Positions 50,803 through 57,309 of a stretch of 57,309 bases of DNA are shown here, in pieces. The stretch's first letter is position 1; the number at the start of each line of letters is the position of its first letter. The notes under the pieces were generated by a model, which was not told the origin of the DNA, did not search any database, and worked only from the letters and a program-made list of their open reading frames with translations. Source of the DNA: JAAYDY01 sp964500225 (GTDB taxonomy: Bacteria > Planctomycetota > Phycisphaerae > FEN-1346 > JAACEH01); contig CAZCOA010000013.1 in the NCBI GenBank assembly GCA_964500225.1, positions 1-57,309 of the forward strand. Direction: 5' to 3'. The translations under genes were made by a program, and so were the position numbers.

Positions 50803-52700
50803 CCGCGACGACGAACACGGGCGACGTGCTTCTTGCGGCCGAGGGCGTGACGGTCCTTGAGGCCCGGTCGGAGACGGCGGACAAGGGGCCGCGGGTCGAG
50901 GTCGTGGCGTACTCCGGGAACTTAATGGTCGTGCCGCTTTGGGGGACGGTGGGGTTGGACCTTTCGGGCCTGGACGTTTCGGGCCAGGTGCCCCTGCTGG
51001 CCGACCACGACGCGCGGGTGGGCGGCGTGGTGGGCCACGGAGAGGCCAGGATTGCCGACGGCAGGCTCCTGGTGACGGGGGTGCTGAGCGGGGCGGGCGA
51101 GGCGGCCCGGCAGGTGGTGGAACTGGCCCGGCGGGGCTTTGCCTTTCAGGCCAGCGTCGGCGGGGAGGGCGTCGAGCACGAGCGGGTCGGCCCCAATCGC
51201 AAGGCGGAGGTCAACGGGCGGGTGTTGTCGTCGCCGCGCGGGTTCATGCTGGTGCGGCGGGGCCGGCTGCGTGAGGTGTCGATTACGCCCCTGGGCGCGG
51301 ACGCCGACACGCGGGTCTCGATTGCCGCCTCGGCGGCGGGAGGAAGGAAGGACATGAGCACGGATGCCATGAGCGTGGAAGAGCAGGCGATTCGGGCGGA
51401 CGAGCGGGAGCGGGTTCGGCGCATCGAGACCCTTTGCGCCGCTCCCGGCGGCGGCTGGGGCGAGAACCAGCCGCGCGTGGAGGAACTCAAGGCGGCGGCC
51501 TTGGCCGGGGACATCACGGAACAGGACCTTTCGGGGCAACTCCTGACGATTCTTCGGGAGTCGCGTCCGAAGTGGTTCCCGCCGTCGCGGTCGTCCAGCC
51601 GGGCGGTGGGCCAGGCGACGCTTCTGGAGGCGGCGCTTCTGGGGCACATGGGCCTTGGGGAACTCGGCGAGAAGACCCTCGGCCCCCTGGCGATGGAGCA
51701 CGGCGCGGCGCTGGGCGCGACGCACGCGCTGGACCTTTGCCGGGCGGCCTTGGCGTACGAGTGCCGGGACGTGCCGCGCGGTCGCGAGGAACTGGTCCGG
51801 GCGGCCCTGAGCACGGTGTCGCTGCCGACGGCCTTGGGGAACGTCGCCAACAAGCTGCTGTTGGACAGCTACAACGAAGTCCCGGCGAGCTGGAAGTCGT
51901 TCTGCTCCCTGCGGAGCGTGGCCGACTTCAAGCCCAACACGGCCATTCGGCCGTCGTTCATGACGCCCCTGGAGCCGGTGGCCCCGGGCGGGGAGCTCAA
52001 GCACGGGACGGTGGGCGAGTCGGTGACGACGTTCAAGGCCGACACGTTCGGCAAGATGCTCTCCATCGACCGGCGGGACCTCATCAACGACGACCTGGGA
52101 CTGTTCACGACGACGGCGCAGGCCCTGGGCCGGGCGGCGATGCGGAAGGTCTCCGACCTGGTGTACGAGGTGCTGTTGGGCAACGAGGGAGACTTCTTCA
52201 GCGAGGGCAACGGCAACTACTTGTCCGGCGCGAACAGCGCCTTGTCATTCGACTCGCTGGCGGCGGCCATCACGCTGATGCGGTCGCAGCGGGACGCCGA
52301 GGGCAACGACCTGGACCTCAAGCCCGCCACGCTCCTGGTGCCGCCGGGGCTGGAGACCGTGGCGAGGGCGCTTTTGAACTCCGAGTTCATCCAACGGGCG
52401 GTCGATGTGCCGACGGGCAACAGCCTGCGGCAGGCGGTCAACCTGGAGGTCGAGCCGCGCCTGGCGAACACGGCGAAGTTCGGCGCGGCCGCAAGTAGCA
52501 AGCATTGGTACTTGTTCGCCGCGCCGTCGGCCAACGCGATGATCGTGGCGTTCCTGGACGGCCGTCAGTCGCCGACGGTGGAGGCATTCGGGCTGGACCA
52601 CGACGTGGAGCGCCTGGCGTTCAGTTGGAGATGCTACCACGACTTCGGCACGGCGCTGGTCGACGCCCGGGCGGCGGTGCGGAGCAAGGGCCAGGCGTAG
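50799..52700 (+). CDS. Prohead protease / major capsid protein fusion
   Basis: A 633-residue phage structural polyprotein. Residues about 30-185 are an HK97-type prohead protease with candidate catalytic His70 (PLLADHD) and Ser119 (AFQASVGG) and the EVSITPLGADADTRVSIAA end. Residues about 190-250 form a charged helical delta/scaffold region. Residues about 330-633 match Mu gpT-like capsid proteins: FKPNTAIRPSFMTPLEPVAP, FGKMLSIDRRDLINDDLGLF, LGRAAMRKVSDLVYEVLL, and WRCYHDFGTALVDARAAVRS. In such fusions the protease frees itself and trims the scaffold during shell assembly. The start at 50799 is fixed by the ATGA overlap. Confidence 0.88.
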   Translation: MTATTNTGDVLLAAEGVTVLEARSETADKGPRVEVVAYSGNLMVVPLWGTVGLDLSGLDVSGQVPLLADHDARVGGVVGHGEARIADGRLLVTGVLSGAGEAARQVVELARRGFAFQASVGGEGVEHERVGPNRKAEVNGRVLSSPRGFMLVRRGRLREVSITPLGADADTRVSIAASAAGGRKDMSTDAMSVEEQAIRADERERVRRIETLCAAPGGGWGENQPRVEELKAAALAGDITEQDLSGQLLTILRESRPKWFPPSRSSSRAVGQATLLEAALLGHMGLGELGEKTLGPLAMEHGAALGATHALDLCRAALAYECRDVPRGREELVRAALSTVSLPTALGNVANKLLLDSYNEVPASWKSFCSLRSVADFKPNTAIRPSFMTPLEPVAPGGELKHGTVGESVTTFKADTFGKMLSIDRRDLINDDLGLFTTTAQALGRAAMRKVSDLVYEVLLGNEGDFFSEGNGNYLSGANSALSFDSLAAAITLMRSQRDAEGNDLDLKPATLLVPPGLETVARALLNSEFIQRAVDVPTGNSLRQAVNLEVEPRLANTAKFGAAASSKHWYLFAAPSANAMIVAFLDGRQSPTVEAFGLDHDVERLAFSWRCYHDFGTALVDARAAVRSKGQA

Positions 52701-52811
52701 GCGTCCATGACGGGAGGGGCGGCGGACCGGCGTTCGGCCGTCGCCCCTCCGCCTCCCTTGCGTTACGGCATCCCATTCACCATTGCGGCAGTCGTGTTGC
52801 GGAAGGACCCC

Positions 52812-52985
52812 ATGAGCGTCGTCACGGAAGACAGGCCCCGCGTCCAGGCGCGCGTCGGCAAGTTCGGCCTCGATGTCCGTCTGGCCGAGGACCGGTCGGA
52901 GCACCGGCGGGAGAAGCGCGTCGAGGCCCTGGCTGACTGGCTCCTGGGCCGGTGGCTGCGCCGGGAGCGGGAGGAGGCGGCATGA
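52812..52985 (+). CDS. Small charged protein of the element
   Basis: A 57-residue protein rich in R and E (VQARVGKFGLDVRLAEDRSE, EKRVEALADWLLGRWLRRER) with one predicted amphipathic helix. The ATG at 52812 follows GAAGGA. Its stop overlaps the primase-polymerase start (ATGA). A 111-base gap separates it from the capsid gene. No family is recognised; it could be a replication accessory protein. Confidence 0.6.
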   Translation: MSVVTEDRPRVQARVGKFGLDVRLAEDRSEHRREKRVEALADWLLGRWLRREREEAA

Positions 52986-54871
52986 GCGACGTGGCGACGG
53001 CCATCCTGACGGAGCGGAGAAGCCGCCTCCTGGAGGCGGCCTTGGCCTACGCCGAACTGGGCTACGCCGTGTTCCCCTGCGTCCCCGGCGCGAAGAAGCC
53101 CCTGACCGAGCACGGCTTCCACGACGCCACGACCGACCCGGCGAGAATCGAGGCCTGGTGGACGCGCCACCCGGACGCCAACGTCGCCGTCGCCGCGGCG
53201 GGTCTGGCGGTCATCGACCGCGACGGTCCGTGGCTGGAGGACCGGCCCGAGCGGATGCTCGACCTGGCGCGGTCGCCGATGTCGGACACGCCTCGGGGCG
53301 GCACGCACCACTTTTTCCGAAGGCCGCCGGGCAAGTCCTGGCGGTGCACGGAAAGTCGCATCGCCCCCAAGGTCGATGTTCGCACGGACGGCGGCTACGT
53401 CCTTCTGCCGCCCTCGGTGACGGCGGAGGGCGTCTATCGCTGGCGGGAGACGATGGAACTGAACTGTCCGCCGGACCGGCTGCCGGAGCCGCCGGCGTGG
53501 CTGGCCGAACTCCTGGACGACGCCTCGGCCAAGGCGGACTCCCCGCCTGCCGGTCAGGCGGGGCCGGTCGTCGCGGGCGGTCATCTCATCCCGGAGGGCC
53601 AACGGAACGGCGCGCTGGCCCGCCTGGCCGGGACGATGCGGCGGGCGGGGATGACCGAGCCGGAAATCCTTGCCGCGCTCCTCCGCGTCAACCGCGACCG
53701 TTGCCGGCCGCCGTTGGCCGAATCGGAGGTCCAGCGAGTCGCCGCCAGCATCGCCCGGTACGAACCGGACCAGGTGTGCGTGGCGCTCATCGAGGACCAC
53801 TTCGGACAGGACTTTAAGGGCAACGGCATCTCGCCCGAGCCGGTAACCGTGCTCCTGTCCGACGTGCGGCCCGAGACCGTCCGCTGGCTGTGGCCCGGGC
53901 GCGTCGCGCTGGGCAAGCTCACGCTCCTCTGCGGCGACCCCGGCCTGGGCAAGTCGTTCGTCACGCTGGACCTGGCAGCCCGCGTGTCGAGCGGAAGGTT
54001 CTGGCCTGACCTGCCGCTCGCGCCGAACCCCGTCGGGGGCGTCGTGCTCCTGAGCGCCGAGGACGACCTGGCCGACACCATCCGCCCGCGCTTCGATGCC
54101 GCCGGGGCCGACCCGTCGCGCGTCGTGGCCCTCCAGGCCGTGCGGCGAATGCAGCCGGGCGGACAAGCGCGGGAGGACTACTTCGACCTCACGGAGGACC
54201 TGCCCGCCCTGGAGGCGGCGATTCGGGCGACCGCCGACTGCCGCCTTGTGGTCATCGACCCCTTAACTGCCTATCTGGGCAAGACGGACTCGCACAAGAA
54301 TGCCGAGGTGCGGGCCGTCCTGGCCAGGCTCTTCGACCTGGCCGCGCGGCACAAGGCGGCGGTCCTGGCCGTCACGCACCTGAACAAGGCCGGTGGACTT
54401 CCGGCGGTTTACAGGGCGATGGGCAGCCTGGCCTTCGTGGCGGCCGCACGGGCGGTGTGGGCCGTGGTCCGCGACGACGAAGACGAGACCAGACGTCGCC
54501 GCATGTTCTTGCCAATCAAGAACAACCTCGGAGCGGATGAAACGGGCCTGGCCTACGCCCTGGAACCCGTCGGCGACACGGCGCGAGTGGCGTGGGAAAC
54601 CGAACCCGTGAACATCCGGGCCGACGAGGCCCTCGGCGGAGGGCGGACCGCCGCCGTCCGCGACGACGCCCGACGGTTCGTCATCGATACGCTCACGGCC
54701 CACGGGGGCGAGATGCCCTCGGACGAACTCGCCGAGGCGGCCAAGGCAGAGGGGATAAGCGAGCGGACGTTCCGGCGGGCCAGGAAGGCCGTCGGCGAGG
54801 TCTATAAGGAAAAGGGCAAGGGCGGCCAGTGGCGTTGCCGCTTGAAAGGTGGCCAGCCATGCGCCCCCTGA
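52982..54871 (+). CDS. Bifunctional primase-polymerase / AAA ATPase replication protein
   Basis: A 629-residue replication protein. Residues about 15-170 are a prim-pol domain (YAELGYAVFPCVPGAKKPLT, WWTRHPDANVAVAA, LAVIDRDGP with the D-x-D metal pair, GGTHHFFRRP). Residues about 200-265 are a PriCT-type helix bundle (EGQRNGALARLAGTMRRAGM). Residues about 290-550 are a RepA/RecA-like ATPase, Walker A GDPGLGKS at 318-325 and Walker B RLVVIDPLTAYLG. The C-terminal part carries a winged-helix-like segment. Such proteins start replication of plasmids and satellites. The gene overlaps its neighbour by four bases. Confidence 0.9.
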   Translation: MSDVATAILTERRSRLLEAALAYAELGYAVFPCVPGAKKPLTEHGFHDATTDPARIEAWWTRHPDANVAVAAAGLAVIDRDGPWLEDRPERMLDLARSPMSDTPRGGTHHFFRRPPGKSWRCTESRIAPKVDVRTDGGYVLLPPSVTAEGVYRWRETMELNCPPDRLPEPPAWLAELLDDASAKADSPPAGQAGPVVAGGHLIPEGQRNGALARLAGTMRRAGMTEPEILAALLRVNRDRCRPPLAESEVQRVAASIARYEPDQVCVALIEDHFGQDFKGNGISPEPVTVLLSDVRPETVRWLWPGRVALGKLTLLCGDPGLGKSFVTLDLAARVSSGRFWPDLPLAPNPVGGVVLLSAEDDLADTIRPRFDAAGADPSRVVALQAVRRMQPGGQAREDYFDLTEDLPALEAAIRATADCRLVVIDPLTAYLGKTDSHKNAEVRAVLARLFDLAARHKAAVLAVTHLNKAGGLPAVYRAMGSLAFVAAARAVWAVVRDDEDETRRRRMFLPIKNNLGADETGLAYALEPVGDTARVAWETEPVNIRADEALGGGRTAAVRDDARRFVIDTLTAHGGEMPSDELAEAAKAEGISERTFRRARKAVGEVYKEKGKGGQWRCRLKGGQPCAP

Positions 54872-55026
54872 TCATCTTTGGCCAACTTGGCCATCTTGGC
54901 CGCCTTACCCTACGCCCTGGAACAAATAATGATCTTCTTTGGGTATGTTGGCCATGTTGTCGGGGAAAGGTGGCCAACCTGGCCAAAGATGGCCAAGGCG
55001 GCCACGGCGGGGATGGTGGCCAACTT
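54845..55026. repeat. GGCCA-rich repeat tract, possible replication origin
   Basis: About ten GGCC(A) motifs in 180 bases, in both orientations, running from the last codons of the primase gene into non-coding DNA. Examples are ATCTTTGGCCAACTTGGCC near 54874 and its inverted partner near 54974-54992 (GGCCAACCTGGCCAAAGAT). Between them lies an A+T-rich island (54920-54946, around AACAAATAATGATCTTCTTT). Iterons next to an A+T-rich segment beside the initiator gene are the usual form of a replication origin. The remaining non-coding bases to 55203 show no gene. Confidence 0.4.
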
Positions 55027-55203
55027 ACCCCGCGCGGCGCGGCAACCCGTGGACGCCGCCTATCGACGCCGCGTGGAGTCATCGCCGACTGCCGTAGGTA
55101 CTCCGCCGCGCTCACGCGCCGAGACGCCGGCGGGAACAGCCGCGCGATTGAGGACACTTTCTTTCGAGTGTCCGGTTTTTCGGCGTGGCCAGCGCCCCGC
55201 CGT

Positions 55204-55434
55204 TCAGCGCCAGTGCGGGTGCATGACCGGCATGGGCGGCGTCTTGACGCCCTCCGGTCCCGGCGGCGGCAGCCAGGCCGTGATGCGGCCGTGCTCGGCC
55301 ACCTGCCGGGCGTACTCGGCGACGCGGCGCTGGCGTTCTGCGTCGGTCATAGCGAACCGCTTCATGCCGTGGCCGTTGAGCCACCGGCGGGCGGCGGCCA
55401 GCGTCCGCATGGCGATCGTCTCTTCGACGTGCAT
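55204..55434 (-). CDS. Small hypothetical protein on the opposite strand
   Basis: A 76-residue protein, the only minus-strand gene in the phage-derived module. It starts MHVEETIAMRTLAAARRWLN, has a basic helical middle (TDAERQRRVAEYARQVAEHG) and ends in a proline-rich tail. AAAGGAG lies eight bases before the ATG, the main reason for accepting it. A reversed small gene between replication and integration genes is often a regulator, but no HTH motif is visible. Confidence 0.5.
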   Translation of the reverse strand: MHVEETIAMRTLAAARRWLNGHGMKRFAMTDAERQRRVAEYARQVAEHGRITAWLPPPGPEGVKTPPMPVMHPHWR

Positions 55435-55559
55435 GTTCGCGCTCCTTTCGACTGTCGATGTCGGGGGGACATGAGGCCGCCCGTCAGCGCCGCCGCCAAG
55501 CGGAATAAGTGCTTTTTCGGCAAGAACTTACGGCCGGGACGCGGCGGGAGGCCGTCACG

Positions 55560-55847
55560 ATGCCCGTGACCTGCCCGGACCGCGCCCGCCCGCGAATCCG
55601 CCGGAACCCGGCGGAATTGACTGGATTCCCCCGGGCAAGCGGGCCTGATGATCAAGGGCCGGGGACGGCCTTGGAGCGCCCGCCGCGCCCGGCGTGGATT
55701 TCCGATGCGCTCCTCGCCGAGACCATCGAGGTCTGGTCCGAGGCCTACGGGCGGCCGCTGGACGAGGACGACGCCGTGGAAATCCTGCGGAACGTCAAGC
55801 GACTCGGAGAGGCGCTCCTGGACGCCAAACGGGAGATGGGCGGATGA
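55560..55847 (+). CDS. Small protein coupled to the recombinase
   Basis: A 95-residue protein. The first half is basic and proline-rich; the second half is a compact helical domain (WISDALLAETIEVWSEAYGR, PLDEDDAVEILRNVKRLGEA). GGAGG lies eight bases before the ATG at 55560. The stop overlaps the recombinase start (ATGA), so the two are made together. This suggests a recombination directionality factor or regulator, by position only. Confidence 0.65.
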   Translation: MPVTCPDRARPRIRRNPAELTGFPRASGPDDQGPGTALERPPRPAWISDALLAETIEVWSEAYGRPLDEDDAVEILRNVKRLGEALLDAKREMGG

Positions 55848-57309
55848 AGGTCGTCGTCTGGGCCAGAGTGTCGTCCCGCGAGCAGCGCGAGGGCTATTCC
55901 ATCGACGCCCAGTTGCGGGCGTGCCGGGACCGGGCGGCCAAGAACGGCTGGACGGTCCTGCGGGAGTTCGTGGTGGCCGAGTCCGCCAAGCGCAACGCGG
56001 AGCGGGTCGCGTTCAACGAGATGTTCAAGTGGGCCAGGGTCAACGCCCGCAGGGAGGGCATCAAGGCCATCCTCTCCCACAAGCTCGACCGCGTCTGCCG
56101 CAACATGCGGGACGCGGTGCGGCTCCAGGAACTTGAGGACGCCTGCGGCGTGCAACTGGCCTTCGTGGAAAACCAGTTCGGCCCGGGCGCGGCCGGGGCG
56201 CTGTCGTTCAACGTCATGGCGGCGGTCGCCCAGTACTACTCGGACAACCTGCGCTCCGAGGTTCTCAAGGGCATGGACGAGAAGGTCCGCCAAGGCTGGC
56301 CCACGGGCCTTGCGCCGTTCGGCTACCTCAACGTGGACGACAAGAACGAGCCGGTCCAGCCGCACCCGGTCGAGTCCAAGGCCGTCGCACGCATCTTCGA
56401 GCTCTACTCCTCCGGCCAATACACCTTCGAGAGCCTGGCCGACAAACTCGCCGCCGAGGGGCACGTCTATCGGCCCAGCCAGCCGCGGTTCAACCGGACG
56501 GCGCTGTCCTACATCCTCAACAACCGCTTCTACGTCGGCGAACTGCGCCGCAACGGCAGCGTCCACGAGGGCAAGTACCGGCTCATCATCGACCGCCGGA
56601 CCTTCGACGCCTGCCAGGACATCCTGAAGGGCAAGAACCGCAGGACGGGCAACCCGGAAATCATGCTTTCCGGCGGCGTCCTGCACTGCGCCGTCTGCGG
56701 CTACGCCGTCACGGGCGAGAACATCCGCCGCAAACTGCGCGACGGCGGCCTGAACACGCACGTCTATTACAAGTGCGGGAACAACCACAGGCCCGACGAC
56801 CACCCGCCCGTTCGTTGGCGCGAGGCAGAACTCGAGCGAGCCATCCTGGACGACCTCGACTCCATCCGCATCCCGGAGCCGCGCATCCGGTCCTGGTTCC
56901 GCGACGCCATCGAGGCCATGTTCGGCGACATCACCCTGGCCGAGGCCGAACGCCGCAGGGCGCTGGCCAAGCGCCGGTCGGGACTCGTGAACATGCAGGA
57001 CCGCCTCCTGAACGCGTTCCTCCAGGGCGTGGTGGACGAGGCGGCGTTCAGCGCCAAGTCGGCGGAACTGAAGATGCAACTGGCGGAGGTCGAGCGCCAG
57101 CTGGACGGGGCGGGCGCGATCACGGAGGAGAACGGCCGGCTGGCGCTTTCGGTCTTCGACTTCAGCCAGAACCTGGCAGGTCTCTGGCGCGGTTCGAATT
57201 TCGCCTCCCGGCGGACCATCCTGGAGTGCGTCAGTTCGAACCGCCTCCTGTCGGGCGCAAGTCTCGTCCTGGTAAAGAGAAGGCCGTTCGACTTTCTCGC
57301 CGAACGGCC
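55844..57309 (+). CDS. Large serine recombinase (integrase), 3' end beyond the window
   Basis: At least 488 residues. The resolvase domain starts KVVVWARVSSREQREGYSID with catalytic Ser10 and contains LSHKLDRVCRNMRDAVRLQE. The recombinase domain follows (VRQGWPTGLAPFGYL, FNRTALSYILNNRFYVGELR), then a zinc ribbon (VLHCAVCGYAVTGE, YYKCGNNH) and a helical coiled-coil region (about residues 360-420, LAEAERRRALAKRRSG). No stop codon is reached; the last residues are RRPFDFLAER. Proteins like this integrate phages and ICE-like elements. The end of the gene overlaps the right direct repeat. Confidence 0.92.
   Translation, partial: MKVVVWARVSSREQREGYSIDAQLRACRDRAAKNGWTVLREFVVAESAKRNAERVAFNEMFKWARVNARREGIKAILSHKLDRVCRNMRDAVRLQELEDACGVQLAFVENQFGPGAAGALSFNVMAAVAQYYSDNLRSEVLKGMDEKVRQGWPTGLAPFGYLNVDDKNEPVQPHPVESKAVARIFELYSSGQYTFESLADKLAAEGHVYRPSQPRFNRTALSYILNNRFYVGELRRNGSVHEGKYRLIIDRRTFDACQDILKGKNRRTGNPEIMLSGGVLHCAVCGYAVTGENIRRKLRDGGLNTHVYYKCGNNHRPDDHPPVRWREAELERAILDDLDSIRIPEPRIRSWFRDAIEAMFGDITLAEAERRRALAKRRSGLVNMQDRLLNAFLQGVVDEAAFSAKSAELKMQLAEVERQLDGAGAITEENGRLALSVFDFSQNLAGLWRGSNFASRRTILECVSSNRLLSGASLVLVKRRPFDFLAER
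57206..57309 (+). repeat. Right copy of the recombinase-tail direct repeat
   Basis: Matches 47072-47175 at 99 of 104 positions and is part of the recombinase coding sequence. The window ends inside the inverted repeat (57280-57309), so the full length of the repeat and its far boundary are unknown. Confidence 0.8.

Larger units (their letters stand above)
47072..57309 (+). mobile_element. Putative integrated element with capsid, replication and serine recombinase genes
   Basis: The stretch between two copies of a recombinase 3'-end sequence (47072-47175 and 57206-57309). It contains a TM2/4-TM/SPFH operon (47.5-49.9 kb) and a compact phage-derived module (50.3-57.3 kb): HTH-like protein, protease-capsid fusion, small protein, primase-polymerase/ATPase, repeat tract, two small proteins, serine recombinase. 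Several genes overlap by four bases (ATGA). Portal, terminase, tail and lysis genes are absent. The left border is inferred from the repeat. It is possible that only 50.2-57.3 kb moves and the SPFH operon is neighbouring chromosome. The right end lies beyond the window. Confidence 0.55.

Noticed and set aside
54845..55026. CRISPR-like array
   Set aside because: The repeated units are 5-13 bases long, irregularly spaced and in both orientations, with no spacers of constant length and no cas genes.
54829..55569. Plus-strand frames through the GGCCA tract (246 and 198 residues)
   Set aside because: They are made by the repeat itself (repeated GH, LA or WP pairs) and overlap the minus-strand gene that has a good ribosome-binding site.

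Overview
The window is a GC-rich bacterial segment that most resembles Planctomycetota, probably a Phycisphaerae-like lineage. This rests on PEP-CTERM proteins, a TIGR03790-type secreted protein ending in a dockerin repeat, a YXWGXW-repeat lipoprotein, type IV-pilin-like secreted proteins and GTP-dependent PEPCK in one stretch. The assignment is inference from gene content; there is no rRNA gene to test it.

1-17 kb is one long plus-strand flagellar cluster: flgD, flgE, flbD, motA, motB, fliL, fliN, fliO, fliP, fliQ, fliR, flhB, flhA, flhF, flhG, a small membrane protein, a FliA/WhiG-type sigma factor, a helical hypothetical protein and two PilZ-domain proteins, closed by a clear terminator at 17.06 kb. 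Together these give the hook, stator, part of the C-ring, the whole export gate, the polar placement pair FlhF/FlhG and the late flagellar sigma factor. FliM is missing from its usual place beside fliL/fliN.

17-46 kb is ordinary chromosomal cargo in short units: the dockerin protein, a fused uroporphyrinogen-III methyltransferase/synthase, tRNA-Cys(GCA) with its own promoter and terminator, the YXWGXW lipoprotein divergent from a MarR regulator, a heparinase-like secreted enzyme, a PEP-CTERM protein, a uroporphyrinogen-decarboxylase-like protein divergent from a class II photolyase, a MacAB-TolC-like efflux operon, pckG, an SdiA-regulated-type beta-propeller, a TcmP/three-Cys (DUF5131) pair in which tcmP carries an in-frame amber codon, murJ, a pilin-like protein and a second PEP-CTERM protein with a discoidin-like fold.

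47-57.3 kb looks like an integrated element. It is bounded on the left by a roughly 105-bp copy of the 3' end of a serine recombinase gene and on the right by the matching 3' end of the intact recombinase, which runs off the window. Between them are (i) a lower-GC operon encoding a zinc-ribbon/TM2 protein, a four-TM protein and an SPFH-SHOCT protein, and (ii) a very GC-rich, tightly packed phage-derived module: a HTH-like protein, a prohead-protease/major-capsid fusion, a 57-residue protein, a primase-polymerase/AAA ATPase, a GGCCA-rich repeat tract, two small proteins and the recombinase. It has capsid and replication genes but no portal, terminase or tail genes, so it resembles a minimal capsid-carrying satellite more than a prophage. 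This is the most unusual part of the window.
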